From assembly GCF_016461705.1 (NCBI RefSeq), contig NZ_JAEMHW010000008.1:1-47883 (forward strand): a DNA stretch of 47,883 bases. The letters are read 5' to 3'. A program made the translations under genes and the position numbers. The DNA is from Streptococcus vicugnae. Its GTDB lineage: Bacteria > Bacillota > Bacilli > Lactobacillales > Streptococcaceae. Below the pieces are notes generated by a model. The model was not told the DNA's origin. It did not search any database and saw nothing but the letters and a program-made list of their open reading frames with translations. Positions 27,350 to 36,192 of this stretch are shown here, in pieces. Position 1 is the stretch's first letter. Each line of letters opens with the position of its first letter.

Positions 27350-29139
27350 GAATAAAATGGTTTTCAATGGTTAGGGTAACAGGACTTTTATTAGTTCTAC
27401 TCTATCATTTCTTTAAAACAGCCTTTCCAGGTGGTTTTATTGGTGTTGATATTTTCTTTACTTTTTCAGGTTACTTGATTACAGCATTGCTGATTGATGA
27501 GTATTCGAGAAATAAGAAAATTGCTCTTTTAGGTTTTTACAAGAGACGATTCTATCGTATTGTTCCGCCATTAATTTTGATGATTTTGATTGTTATGCCA
27601 TTTACGTACTTGGTTCGTAGGGACTATGTGGCAAGTATTGGCAGTCAGGTTGCTGCGGCAATTGGATTTACAACGAATTTCTTTGAAATTATTACAGGTG
27701 GTAATTACGAAACACAATTTATCCCGCACCTCTTTGTCCATACGTGGAGTTTGGCGATTGAGATGCATTTCTATTTAATCTGGGGCTTTTTGGTTTGGTT
27801 GTTAGGAAGACATCAAGATAATTTAGCAAAATTCCGTAGTTTGATTTTTGCAATCTCTGCAGCGTTTTTTGTTGGAAGTTTTCTATCAATGTTTATCCGA
27901 GCTTTCTTTGTGGATAATGTTTCGTCGATTTACTTCTCATCTTTAACGCATAGTTTTCCGTTCTTCTTAGGAGCTATGGCGGCAACGATGACTGGTATCA
28001 AAGAAACAACAATCCGTTTTAAAAAGAATGTTCGTTTATGGTCTATGAAACGTAGTATTATCACAATGCTAGTGAGCGCAGGACTTTTAGTTCTTTTGAT
28101 GTTCACCTTGAAATTTGATCAACGCATTACCTATCTATTTGGTTTTGCTTTGGCAAGTTTATTTGCTACTGTGATGATTTATGCAGCGCGTGTTTTAAAC
28201 GACCAAACACCAAATGCTAAAGAACCTGCAATTATTAATTACTTAGCAGATGTCAGTTATGGGGTTTATTTGTTCCACTGGCCGTTTTATATTATCTTTA
28301 CACAATTGATGTCAAATGCTTTGGCTGTTCTTTTGACTGTTGTGCTTTCGTTAGCCTTTTCAACTTTATCTTACTATGTGATTGAACCTTATCTTGCTGG
28401 AAAACCAGTTAAGCCATTTGGAATTTCATTGGATTTACACCCCTATAAAAAATGGATTTATGGTGTGTCAGCTGCGCTAGGTTTGGTAACAGTGTTAACT
28501 GTTGCTACAGCGCCTGCTATGGGTAATTTTGAAACAGGACTTTTGGTTAATTCGCTTCAACAAGCACAAACGAATTTGAACCGTACTCACACTGTGACAG
28601 CAGGGGATGCGGGAGCGTTAAGTGATGTCACTGTCATTGGTGATTCTGTTGCTCTTCGCTCGAGTGCAGCATTTTCAAATTTATTACCGAATGCACAATT
28701 AGATGCAGCGGTAAGTCGTAGTTTTGATAATGCTTTTGAAATTTTCCAAAACCAAATTTCAAGTGGAACTTTGTCTAAGACAACTGTGCTTGCGATTGGT
28801 GTAAATTCTTTGGATCATTATCAAGAAGATATCCAACAATTTATCGATGCTTTGCCTGATGGTCACCGCTTAATTATCGTGACACCGTATAATGCTAGTG
28901 ATGAAGCTCAGGTTAAACAAGCGCGTGATTATGAATTGAGTCTGTCAAAAACTTATGATTATATTACGATTGCCGATTGGTATAAAACGGCAACAAATCA
29001 TTCAGAAATTTGGAATGGAACTGATGGTGTTCACTATAGTGATGCGAACAGCACAGGAGCAGATCTTTATGTTAAAACAATTCAAAAAGCAATTGACAAA
29101 TCCGCTAAAAGACCTGCAAAGGGTGAATCTAATAGTTAA
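27346..29139 (+). CDS. OatA-like peptidoglycan O-acetyltransferase
   Basis: 597 residues. The N-terminal acyltransferase-3 domain has about ten to eleven membrane segments and the early His21 (LYHFF). The extracellular C-terminal SGNH domain has Ser434 in VIGDSVALRS, and Asp560 and His563 in DGVHYSD complete the triad. It probably moves acetyl groups across the membrane to MurNAc O-6, giving lysozyme resistance (OatA/Adr type). Secondary-polymer acetylation is an alternative. It starts in the ATGA overlap with the MORN gene, and a terminator follows. Confidence 0.88.
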   Translation: MRIKWFSMVRVTGLLLVLLYHFFKTAFPGGFIGVDIFFTFSGYLITALLIDEYSRNKKIALLGFYKRRFYRIVPPLILMILIVMPFTYLVRRDYVASIGSQVAAAIGFTTNFFEIITGGNYETQFIPHLFVHTWSLAIEMHFYLIWGFLVWLLGRHQDNLAKFRSLIFAISAAFFVGSFLSMFIRAFFVDNVSSIYFSSLTHSFPFFLGAMAATMTGIKETTIRFKKNVRLWSMKRSIITMLVSAGLLVLLMFTLKFDQRITYLFGFALASLFATVMIYAARVLNDQTPNAKEPAIINYLADVSYGVYLFHWPFYIIFTQLMSNALAVLLTVVLSLAFSTLSYYVIEPYLAGKPVKPFGISLDLHPYKKWIYGVSAALGLVTVLTVATAPAMGNFETGLLVNSLQQAQTNLNRTHTVTAGDAGALSDVTVIGDSVALRSSAAFSNLLPNAQLDAAVSRSFDNAFEIFQNQISSGTLSKTTVLAIGVNSLDHYQEDIQQFIDALPDGHRLIIVTPYNASDEAQVKQARDYELSLSKTYDYITIADWYKTATNHSEIWNGTDGVHYSDANSTGADLYVKTIQKAIDKSAKRPAKGESNS

Positions 29140-29145
29140 TCGTTA

Positions 29146-29172
29146 AAAGTCAACTTTGGTTGGCTTTTTTAT
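29146..29172 (+). terminator. terminator after the acyltransferase gene
   Basis: AAAAGTCAAC pairs with GTTGGCTTTT (one G-U) around TTTG, followed by T. Confidence 0.88.
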
Positions 29173-29229
29173 AATAAAACTATCATTTAATGTTAGAAGA
29201 TATAACGTTAAAAAAGATGAAAAAACACC

Positions 29230-29258
29230 TTTACATCAGCACTTTGTAGCGTTATAAT
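29230..29258 (+). promoter_or_regulatory. promoter of the 26-codon ORF
   Basis: TTTACA (29230-29235), exactly 17 nt, then a perfect TATAAT (29253-29258). Predicted start near 29265, 33 nt before the GTG. Confidence 0.8.
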
Positions 29259-29297
29259 ACATGTGACATAAAACGTGAGAAAAGAGGGGCTAAAGAA

Positions 29298-29378
29298 GTG
29301 GTTGACTTATTTTATGATGTATTGGCAAATGTCTGGATTGCTATTGCTGGAGTAGATTCACGCTGGGGTAATGAATAG
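29298..29378 (+). CDS. putative 26-residue peptide gene
   Basis: GTG start with GAGGGG (29284-29289) 8 nt upstream; the product begins (M)VDLFYDVLANVWIAIAGV and ends DSRWGNE. It has its own consensus promoter and terminator, giving a transcript of about 140 nt with this frame as the only plausible one. The middle is hydrophobic with acidic residues towards both ends. It has no signal peptide, no WW or SHP-like motif, and no family I can name. It could be a membrane-active peptide, a leader or an sRNA with an incidental frame. Confidence 0.6.
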   Translation: MVDLFYDVLANVWIAIAGVDSRWGNE

Positions 29379-29380
29379 GT

Positions 29381-29407
29381 AAAAGAGCACTGAAAAGTGC
29401 TTTTTTT
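29381..29407 (+). terminator. terminator of the 26-codon unit
   Basis: AAAAGAGCACT pairs with AGTGCTTTTTT (one mismatch) around GAAA, then T run; it begins two bases after the peptide stop codon. Confidence 0.9.
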
Positions 29408-29446
29408 AATAAATAGCGTAAATTTGTATAAATTTTCTGATAATTA

Positions 29447-29455
29447 TGATACAAT
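29447..29455 (+). promoter_or_regulatory. thrC promoter (extended -10)
   Basis: TG, one base, TACAAT: an extended -10 preceded by AT-rich sequence with no clear -35. It is 37 nt before the thrC ATG. Confidence 0.55.
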
Positions 29456-29491
29456 GGGTGCAAGACTATCTGAAAATATGAGGAATTTGTG

Positions 29492-30976
29492 ATGACGTTA
29501 ATTTACCAATCAACTCGCGACGAAAATAACAAAGTAACTGCTAGCCAAGCTATTTTACAAGGATTGGCAACTGACGGCGGTTTGTTTACCCCTGTATCAA
29601 TTCCAGAAGTAGCATTGGATTTTGAAACTTTGAAAGATGCTTCATATCAAGAAGTAGCTAAATTAGTTCTATCAGCATTTTTGGATGATTTTACTGAAGA
29701 AGAATTAACTTATTGTATTGATTCTGCCTATGACGAAAAATTTGACACTCCCGCAATTGCTCCGGTTGTCAAATTAGGTGATCAATATAATCTTGAACTT
29801 TTCCATGGTTCAACAATCGCTTTTAAAGATATGGCTTTGTCAATCTTGCCATACCTTTTGACAACATCAGCTAAAAAGCAGGGTGTTGATAATAAAATTG
29901 TTATTTTAACAGCAACATCAGGAGATACTGGTAAAGCTGCTATGGCTGGTTTTGCAGATGTTCCAGGGACTGAAATTATTGTCTTTTATCCAAAAGATGG
30001 CGTCAGCAAAATTCAAGAGCTTCAAATGACAACGCAAACTGGTAACAATACGCATGTTGTAGCGATTACTGGTAACTTTGATGATGCTCAAACAGATGTG
30101 AAACGCATGTTTAATGATGTTGATTTACGTGAAAAACTTCTTGCGCACAAAACACAATTTTCATCAGCTAACTCAATGAATGTTGGACGTTTGGTACCGC
30201 AAGTTGTTTACTATGTTTATGCTTACGCACAACTTGTTAAAGCAGGTCATATTAAAGCGGGCGAAAAAGTTAACTTTACTGTGCCAACAGGTAACTTCGG
30301 TAACATTCTAGCAGCTTATTATGCAAGTCAAATTGGTGTTCCAGTTGGTAAACTAATCTGTGCTTCAAATGAAAATAAAGTGCTAACTGATTTCTTCACA
30401 ACAGGAACTTATGATAAAAAACGTGAATTTAAAGTGACAACAAGCCCATCAATGGATATCTTGGTATCATCTAACTTGGAACGTTTGATTTTCCATCTTT
30501 TAGGTAATGATGCTGTAAAAACTAAAGCGTTGATGGAAAAGCTTGTTTCAGAAGGAGAATACACTCTTTCAGATGCTAATCAAGCTATTCTTGATATGTT
30601 TGAAGCCGGTTATGCAACAGAAGCTGAAACTTCTGCTGAAATTAAACGTGTTTATGATGCCTCTGATTATATTGAAGATCCTCATACAGCAGTTGCCTCA
30701 GCTGTTTACCAAAAATATGTGGAACGTACAGGTGATCACACTCCAACAGTTATTGCCTCAACTGCTAGCCCATACAAATTCCCACGTGTAGCGGTAGAGG
30801 CTGTTAGTGGACAAGCGCCGGCGGATGATTTTGTGGCAGTTAAAGAACTTGAAAAATTATCAGGTGTTGTTATTCCGAAAGCTGTTGACGGACTTGAAAC
30901 AGCTGAAGTACGCCACAAAACAGTTGTCGCAACAAGCGATATGCAAAAAGCTGTTGAGGAGTACCTAGGGCTTTAA
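29492..30976 (+). CDS. thrC: threonine synthase
   Basis: 494 residues, PLP enzyme (fold type II) that converts O-phosphohomoserine to threonine. The PLP lysine is Lys112 in HGSTIAFKDMALS, and ATSGDTGKAAMAGF is the phosphate-binding stretch. The length fits the longer ThrC class. ATG 29492 follows GAGG by 8 nt; the GTG directly before it is less likely. The gene is monocistronic, with a terminator 10 nt after its stop; no hom or thrB lies nearby. Confidence 0.95.
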   Translation: MTLIYQSTRDENNKVTASQAILQGLATDGGLFTPVSIPEVALDFETLKDASYQEVAKLVLSAFLDDFTEEELTYCIDSAYDEKFDTPAIAPVVKLGDQYNLELFHGSTIAFKDMALSILPYLLTTSAKKQGVDNKIVILTATSGDTGKAAMAGFADVPGTEIIVFYPKDGVSKIQELQMTTQTGNNTHVVAITGNFDDAQTDVKRMFNDVDLREKLLAHKTQFSSANSMNVGRLVPQVVYYVYAYAQLVKAGHIKAGEKVNFTVPTGNFGNILAAYYASQIGVPVGKLICASNENKVLTDFFTTGTYDKKREFKVTTSPSMDILVSSNLERLIFHLLGNDAVKTKALMEKLVSEGEYTLSDANQAILDMFEAGYATEAETSAEIKRVYDASDYIEDPHTAVASAVYQKYVERTGDHTPTVIASTASPYKFPRVAVEAVSGQAPADDFVAVKELEKLSGVVIPKAVDGLETAEVRHKTVVATSDMQKAVEEYLGL

Positions 30977-30985
30977 AAAAGCAAG

Positions 30986-31014
30986 AGCTGAGACTGGTTC
31001 TCGGCTTTTCTTTT
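30986..31014 (+). terminator. terminator after thrC
   Basis: AGCTGAGA pairs with TCTCGGCT (one G-U) around CTGGT, followed by TTTCTTTTT. Confidence 0.85.
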
Positions 31015-31023
31015 TGTTACGAT
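31015..31023 (+). promoter_or_regulatory. candidate promoter of the MATE gene
   Basis: TG, one base, TACGAT (31018-31023): an extended -10 whose predicted start site is the A of the MATE ATG at 31030. It overlaps the T tract of the thrC terminator. Confidence 0.45.
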
Positions 31024-31029
31024 AGAAAC

Positions 31030-32328
31030 ATGAAACAAACAAAGAAAATTATTCGATTGGCCTTTCCAGCCATGATGGAAAATCTTTTGCAGATGCTCAT
31101 GGGGGTGGTTGATAACTATCTTGTCGCACAAGTTGGTCTCATTGCTGTGTCTGGTGTCTCTGTGGCTAATAATATTATTACCATTTATCAGGCTATTTTT
31201 ATTGCTCTTGGTGCAGCGGTCTCAAGTTTGGTTGCTAAGAGCATTGGAGAAAAAAATGCTAAAAAATCTCTCCATTATCAATCTGAGTCTTTGCTTATTA
31301 CTTTAGGTTTAAGTTTAGCTCTTGGCTTAATTTCTATTGTATTTGGAAAGGCGATTCTGACTTGGCTCGGCACTGAAGAAGCTGTTACTCAAGCTGGTGG
31401 TTTATATCTTGCTATTGTGGGAGGTTTGATTTTTAGTTTGGGGTTAATGACGACCTTGAGCGCGTTTTTGCGAGCACTAGGGAAACCACAACTTCCGATG
31501 TACATCAGCTTATTGACAAACGTTTTGAATGCTGGCTTGTCAGCTATAGCTGTATTTGTTTTTCATTGGGGAATTATTGGTGTTGCATGTTCAACGGTCT
31601 TATCGCGCTTAGTTGGGACCTTGATGTTAGCGAGCCAGTTACCAATTAAAAAGATCATTAAAAATATCAGGTGGACCTTGGATCGTGACTTGGTAAAAAT
31701 TGCTTTGCCCGCTGCCGGTGAACGTTTGATGATGCGTGCTGGAGATGTTGTTATTGTGGCTATTATCGTTAAGTTTGGGACAGAAGTGGTAGCAGGAAAT
31801 GCTATCGGTGAGACCTTAACCCAATTTAACTATATGCCAGGAATGGGAGTTGCTACAGCTACGGTGATTCTTGTAGCTCATAGTCTTGGAAAGAAAAATG
31901 TTCAAGAAATCAAGCAGCTGGTAAGAGAATCTTATCTAATTTCGGTTATGCTCATGCTTTTGGTTGGTGCTACAGTATTCTTTTCGGGTGGCTATTTAAC
32001 ACACTTATTTACTAATAACCAAGCGGCTTTAACTGCAAGTCTTGTTGTTTTGTTTTATTCTTTTATTGGTGGGCCGGCAACTGCAGGAACATTGATATTT
32101 ACGGCAGCTTGGCAAGGTTTAGGGAATGCAAAGTTACCATTTTATGCAACCACTTTTGGTATGTGGGTTATCCGAATTATTTCGGGTTACGTACTTGGTG
32201 TAAGCATGAATTTGGGTTTAACGGGAGTTTGGTTAGCGACAGTAGCAGACAATATTTTCCGTTGGATTTTTCTATACATCCTCTATCGAAAATATATAAA
32301 GAAATTACAAGAATCTACTATTAAATAA
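31030..32328 (+). CDS. MATE family efflux transporter
   Basis: 432 residues with twelve membrane segments in two six-helix halves, typical of the MATE (MatE) family that exports drugs or metabolites in exchange for Na+ or H+. The N-terminal IRLAFPAMMENLLQMLMGVVDNY and the repeated half-domain architecture support the family; substrate cannot be predicted. There is no Shine-Dalgarno before the ATG and only about 15 bases separate it from the thrC terminator. It is followed by its own terminator, so it is a single-gene unit between thrC and the S10 operon. Confidence 0.92.
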   Translation: MKQTKKIIRLAFPAMMENLLQMLMGVVDNYLVAQVGLIAVSGVSVANNIITIYQAIFIALGAAVSSLVAKSIGEKNAKKSLHYQSESLLITLGLSLALGLISIVFGKAILTWLGTEEAVTQAGGLYLAIVGGLIFSLGLMTTLSAFLRALGKPQLPMYISLLTNVLNAGLSAIAVFVFHWGIIGVACSTVLSRLVGTLMLASQLPIKKIIKNIRWTLDRDLVKIALPAAGERLMMRAGDVVIVAIIVKFGTEVVAGNAIGETLTQFNYMPGMGVATATVILVAHSLGKKNVQEIKQLVRESYLISVMLMLLVGATVFFSGGYLTHLFTNNQAALTASLVVLFYSFIGGPATAGTLIFTAAWQGLGNAKLPFYATTFGMWVIRIISGYVLGVSMNLGLTGVWLATVADNIFRWIFLYILYRKYIKKLQESTIK

Positions 32329-32340
32329 CATAAATTTTGA

Positions 32341-32363
32341 CCAGATATAAATCTGGTTTTTTT
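32341..32363 (+). terminator. terminator after the MATE gene
   Basis: CCAGAT and ATCTGG (loop ATAA) followed by seven T. Confidence 0.85.
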
Positions 32364-32433
32364 ATTGAAAAAATGAAAGGAACTGCTGAAAACATTTTCT
32401 TCTAAAAAATTGGAAAAAAAGGGTGCAAAATCC

Positions 32434-32462
32434 TTGCAAACCACTGTTAAATCTGATATTAT
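32434..32462 (+). promoter_or_regulatory. S10 operon promoter
   Basis: TTGCAA (32434-32439), 17 nt, TATTAT (32457-32462). Transcription would start near 32469, leaving a leader of about 133 nt before rpsJ. Confidence 0.8.
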
Positions 32463-32468
32463 ATACTG

Positions 32469-32601
32469 GTGCTGTTAATACAGTGACTTTAGCTATGATA
32501 CAAGAGGTTGCGACACGCTCGGTTGCATTGCCACGCAAAAGACGTGTTGGTTTTCTTGAGGAGCTAGCCTATTATCTTAAATAGACGAAAAGGAGAAAAA
32601 G
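32469..32601 (+). promoter_or_regulatory. structured leader of the S10 operon
   Basis: Between promoter and rpsJ the RNA holds two interleaved complementary pairs: TTGCG (32508-32512) with CGCAA (32534-32538), and ACACG (32513-32517) with CGTGT (32543-32547). The order a-b-a'-b' means a pseudoknot or two exclusive folds. Autogenous control by a ribosomal protein, as L4 does in E. coli with a different RNA, is a reasonable guess only. Confidence 0.5.
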
Positions 32602-32910
32602 ATGGCAAACAAAAAAATCCGTATCCGTTTGAAAGCATACGAACATCGTACACTTGACACAGCGGCAGAAAAAATTGTTGAAACTGCAACACGTACAGGT
32701 GCTTCAGTAGCTGGACCAGTTCCACTTCCAACTGAACGTAGCTTGTACACAATTATTCGTGCGACTCACAAATATAAAGATTCTCGCGAACAATTCGAAA
32801 TGCGTACTCACAAACGCTTGATCGATATCATCAACCCAACTCAAAAAACAGTTGATGCTTTGATGAAATTGGATCTTCCAAGTGGTGTTAACGTAGAAAT
32901 CAAACTTTAA
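32602..32910 (+). CDS. rpsJ: 30S ribosomal protein S10 (uS10, NusE)
   Basis: 102 residues. 30S head protein that also serves as NusE in transcription antitermination and couples to Nus[16 protein letters not shown] and the loop [16 protein letters not shown] are diagnostic. It is the first gene of the S10 operon; AAGGAGA lies 8 nt upstream. A 109-nt spacer with a tandem repeat follows before rplC, unusually long for this operon. Confidence 0.98.
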   Translation: MANKKIRIRLKAYEHRTLDTAAEKIVETATRTGASVAGPVPLPTERSLYTIIRATHKYKDSREQFEMRTHKRLIDIINPTQKTVDALMKLDLPSGVNVEIKL

Positions 32911-32924
32911 TAAGGATTTGATTC

Positions 32925-32988
32925 TTGAGCACAAAAAACGCTCGTTAAAAACTTTTTTGAGCATAAAAAACGCTCATTAAAAACTTTT
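32925..32988 (+). repeat. 32-base tandem duplication between rpsJ and rplC
   Basis: Two adjacent 32-base copies (32925-32956 and 32957-32988) beginning TTGAGCA and ending ACTTTT differ at two positions. Each contains GAGC and GCTC that could form a small hairpin followed by a short T run. Confidence 0.85.
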
Positions 32989-33019
32989 TAAATAAATAAA
33001 GTAAAGGAAATATTTTCTC

Positions 33020-33646
33020 ATGACAAAAGGAATCTTAGGGAAAAAAGTGGGAATGACTCAAATCTTCACTGAATCTGGTGAATTCATCCCTGTTACTGTC
33101 ATCGAAGCAACTCCAAACGTTGTGCTTCAAGTGAAAACTGTTGAAACAGACGGTTATGAAGCTGTTCAAGTTGGTTTTGACGACAAACGTGAAGTATTGA
33201 GCAACAAACCTGCCAAAGGCCATGTAGCAAAAGCTAACACAGCTCCTAAGCGCTTCATTCGTGAATTCAAAAACATTGAAGGCTTGGAAGTTGGTCAAGA
33301 AATCACAGTTGATACATTCGAAGCTGGAGATGTTGTTGATGTAACTGGTACATCTAAAGGTAAAGGTTTCCAAGGTGTTATCAAACGCCATGGTCAAGCT
33401 CGTGGACCAATGGCTCACGGTTCTCGTTATCACCGTCGTCCAGGTTCTATGGGACCTGTTGCGCCTAACCGTGTTTTCAAAAATAAACACTTGGCAGGAC
33501 GTATGGGTGGTAACCGTGTGACAATCCAAAACCTTGAAGTTGTCCAAGTTATCCCAGAGAAAAACGTTATCCTTATCAAAGGTAACGTACCAGGTGCTAA
33601 GAAATCTCTTATCACTATCAAATCAGCAGTTAAGGCTGCTAAATAA
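33020..33646 (+). CDS. rplC: 50S ribosomal protein L3 (uL3)
   Basis: 208 residues, an early 23S-binding assembly protein reaching the peptidyl transferase centre. It begins [16 protein letters not shown] and has the conserved [13 protein letters not shown] and [24 protein letters not shown] loops. ATG 33020 follows AAAGGAA. Confidence 0.98.
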   Translation: MTKGILGKKVGMTQIFTESGEFIPVTVIEATPNVVLQVKTVETDGYEAVQVGFDDKREVLSNKPAKGHVAKANTAPKRFIREFKNIEGLEVGQEITVDTFEAGDVVDVTGTSKGKGFQGVIKRHGQARGPMAHGSRYHRRPGSMGPVAPNRVFKNKHLAGRMGGNRVTIQNLEVVQVIPEKNVILIKGNVPGAKKSLITIKSAVKAAK

Positions 33647-33669
33647 TAAGAAAGGAGAAAACAGTTAAA

Positions 33670-34293
33670 ATGGCAAACGTAAAACTATTTGACCAAACTG
33701 GTAAAGAAGTTAGCTCAGTTGAATTGAACGACGCTATCTTCGGTATCGAACCAAACGAATCAGTAGTGTTTGATGTTGTTATCAGCCAACGCGCTAGCCT
33801 TCGCCAAGGTACTCACGCAGTTAAAAACCGCTCTGCAGTATCTGGTGGTGGTCGTAAACCATGGCGTCAAAAAGGAACTGGACGCGCTCGTCAAGGTTCT
33901 ATCCGCTCACCACAATGGCGTGGTGGTGGTGTAGTCTTCGGACCAACTCCACGTTCATACGGATACAAACTTCCACAAAAAGTTCGTCGCCTTGCATTGA
34001 AATCAGTTTACTCAGCTAAAGTTGCTGAAGAAAAATTTGTAGCTGTAGAAAGCCTTTCATTTGCAGCTCCAAAAACTGCTGAATTCGCAAACGTACTTTC
34101 AGCTCTTAACGTTGACTCAAAAGTACTTGTAATCCTTGAAGAAGGTAATGAATTTGCAGCTCTTTCTGCACGTAACCTTCCAAACGTTAAAGTTGCAACT
34201 GCAACAACTGCAAGTGTTCTTGATATCGTAAACAGCGACAAACTTCTTGTTACTAAAGAAGCAATCTCTACAATCGAGGAGGTTCTTGCATAA
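33670..34293 (+). CDS. rplD: 50S ribosomal protein L4 (uL4)
   Basis: 207 residues. It lines the exit tunnel through the loop [19 protein letters not shown], where macrolide-resistance changes occur; the motif looks wild type. In E. coli L4 is the S10-operon repressor. Shine-Dalgarno AAAGGAGA precedes the ATG, and the rplW ATG overlaps its stop (TAATG). Confidence 0.98.
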   Translation: MANVKLFDQTGKEVSSVELNDAIFGIEPNESVVFDVVISQRASLRQGTHAVKNRSAVSGGGRKPWRQKGTGRARQGSIRSPQWRGGGVVFGPTPRSYGYKLPQKVRRLALKSVYSAKVAEEKFVAVESLSFAAPKTAEFANVLSALNVDSKVLVILEEGNEFAALSARNLPNVKVATATTASVLDIVNSDKLLVTKEAISTIEEVLA

Positions 34294-34589
34294 TGAATTT
34301 GTACGACGTAATCAAAAAACCAGTTATCACTGAAAAATCAATGTACGACCTCGAAGCAGGTAAATATACATTTGAAGTTGACTCTCGTGCGCACAAACTT
34401 TTGATCAAACAAGCTGTTGAAGCTGCTTTTGATGGAGTTAAAGTTGCAAACGTGAACACTGTAACTGTTAAACCAAAAGCTAAACGTGTTGGTCGTTACA
34501 CTGGTTTCACTTCAAAAACTAAAAAAGCTATCATCACTCTTACAGCTGATTCTAAAGCAATCGAGTTGTTTGCAGCTGAAGCTGAATAA
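34293..34589 (+). CDS. rplW: 50S ribosomal protein L23 (uL23)
   Basis: 98 residues at the tunnel exit, docking site for trigger factor and SRP. It starts [35 protein letters not shown] is the C-terminal part. Its ATG shares one base with the L4 stop. Confidence 0.98.
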   Translation: MNLYDVIKKPVITEKSMYDLEAGKYTFEVDSRAHKLLIKQAVEAAFDGVKVANVNTVTVKPKAKRVGRYTGFTSKTKKAIITLTADSKAIELFAAEAE

Positions 34590-34606
34590 TCTAAGGAGGA
34601 AATAAC

Positions 34607-35440
34607 GTGGGTATTAAAGCTTATAAACCAACGACAAATGGTCGTCGTAATATGACTTCTTTGGATTTTGCTGAAATCACTACAAGCACTCCTGAGAAAT
34701 CATTGCTTGTTTCACTTAAAAACAAAGCTGGTCGTAACAACAACGGTCGCATCACTGTTCGTCACCAAGGTGGCGGTCACAAACGTCACTACCGTTTGAT
34801 CGACTTCAAACGTAACAAAGATGGCGTTGAAGCAGTTGTTAAAACTATCGAGTACGATCCAAACCGTACAGCAAACATCGCTCTTGTACACTACACTGAT
34901 GGTGTGAAAGCTTACATCCTTGCACCTAAAGGTCTTGAAGTTGGTCAACGTATCGTTTCAGGCCCAGATGCAGATATCAAAGTTGGTAATGCTCTTCCAC
35001 TTGCTAACATCCCTGTTGGTACAGTTATTCACAACATCGAACTTCAACCAGGTAAAGGTGCTGAATTGATTCGTGCCGCTGGTGCATCTGCACAAGTACT
35101 TGGTCAAGAAGGTAAATATGTTCTTGTACGTCTTCAATCAGGCGAAGTTCGTATGATTCTTGGAACTTGCCGTGCTACAATCGGTACAGTTGGTAACGAA
35201 CAACAAGTTCTTGTTAACCTTGGTAAAGCTGGTCGCAGCCGTTGGATGGGTGTCCGTCCTACAGTTCGTGGTTCTGTAATGAACCCTAATGATCACCCAC
35301 ACGGTGGTGGTGAAGGTAAAGCACCAGTTGGACGTAAAGCGCCATCTACTCCTTGGGGTAAACCTGCGCTTGGTCTTAAAACTCGTAACAAAAAAGCTAA
35401 ATCTGACAAGCTTATCGTTCGTCGTCGTAACGACAAATAA
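34607..35440 (+). CDS. rplB: 50S ribosomal protein L2 (uL2)
   Basis: 277 residues, needed for subunit joining and the peptidyl transferase centre. GTG start after [31 protein letters not shown] and the C-terminal [15 protein letters not shown], with the conserved histidine, are typical. A 101-nt spacer with a strong hairpin follows. Confidence 0.98.
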   Translation: MGIKAYKPTTNGRRNMTSLDFAEITTSTPEKSLLVSLKNKAGRNNNGRITVRHQGGGHKRHYRLIDFKRNKDGVEAVVKTIEYDPNRTANIALVHYTDGVKAYILAPKGLEVGQRIVSGPDADIKVGNALPLANIPVGTVIHNIELQPGKGAELIRAAGASAQVLGQEGKYVLVRLQSGEVRMILGTCRATIGTVGNEQQVLVNLGKAGRSRWMGVRPTVRGSVMNPNDHPHGGGEGKAPVGRKAPSTPWGKPALGLKTRNKKAKSDKLIVRRRNDK

Positions 35441-35482
35441 TCTGTTAGTCGCTTAGTTTAATAAACATCCGCCAGCTCGGTA

Positions 35483-35518
35483 GTGTGCATTTATGCACAC
35501 AGGCCGCTGTGGTACTAT
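35483..35518 (+). other. hairpin in the rplB-rpsS spacer
   Basis: GTGTGCAT and ATGCACAC (35483-35500) form a perfect 8-pair stem with a TT loop, flanked by CCAGC upstream and GCTG downstream that can extend it. No T run follows at once, so it is more likely a processing or stability element than a terminator. Confidence 0.6.
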
Positions 35519-35541
35519 ATTTTAAAGGAGAAAACTACAAA

Positions 35542-35820
35542 ATGGGACGTAGTCTTAAAAAAGGACCTTTCGTCGATGAGCATTTGATGAAAAAAGTTGA
35601 AGCTCAAGCAAATGACGAAAAGAAAAAAGTAATTAAAACTTGGTCACGTCGTTCAACGATTTTTCCAAGTTTCATCGGTTATACAATCGCAGTTTATGAT
35701 GGACGTAAACACGTACCAGTTTACATCCAAGAAGACATGGTAGGTCACAAACTTGGTGAATTCGCACCAACTCGTACTTACAAAGGTCACGCAGCTGACG
35801 ATAAGAAAACACGTCGTTAA
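35542..35820 (+). CDS. rpsS: 30S ribosomal protein S19 (uS19)
   Basis: 92 residues in the 30S head near the A site. It starts [15 protein letters not shown]; the frame open upstream to 35485 runs through the spacer hairpin and is not coding. AAAGGAGA lies 11 nt before the ATG. Confidence 0.98.
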
Positions 35821-35835
35821 TAGGAGGAGGACACA

Positions 35836-36180
35836 ATGGCAGAAATTACTTCAGCTAAAGCAATGGCTCGTACAGTCCGTGTTTCACCTCGTAAAACACG
35901 TCTTGTACTTGATCTTATCCGTGGTAAGAATGTTGCTGACGCAATCGCAATCTTGAAATTCACTCCAAACAAAGCAGCTCGTGTAGTTGAAAAAGTTCTT
36001 AACTCTGCTATCGCTAATGCAGAAAACAACTTTGGTTTGGAAAAAGCTAACTTGGTAGTATCTGAAACTTTCGCAAACGAAGGACCAACAATGAAACGTT
36101 TCCGTCCACGTGCTAAAGGTTCAGCTTCACCAATCAACAAACGCACAACTCACGTAACAGTAGTTGTGTCAGAAAAATAA
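35836..36180 (+). CDS. rplV: 50S ribosomal protein L22 (uL22)
   Basis: 114 residues, with a beta hairpin that lines the exit tunnel beside L4. [20 protein letters not shown] and the loop [19 protein letters not shown] are visible and show no resistance insertion. AGGAGGA is 6 nt upstream. Confidence 0.98.
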   Translation: MAEITSAKAMARTVRVSPRKTRLVLDLIRGKNVADAIAILKFTPNKAARVVEKVLNSAIANAENNFGLEKANLVVSETFANEGPTMKRFRPRAKGSASPINKRTTHVTVVVSEK

Positions 36181-36192
36181 GGAGGTAAAATC

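Noticed and set aside
33035..33547. 170-codon minus-strand frame within rplC
   Set aside because: Antisense shadow created by strong codon bias in a ribosomal protein gene.
35485..35541. 19-residue N-terminal extension of S19
   Set aside because: It passes through a stable hairpin; the AAAGGAGA site and homology support ATG 35542.
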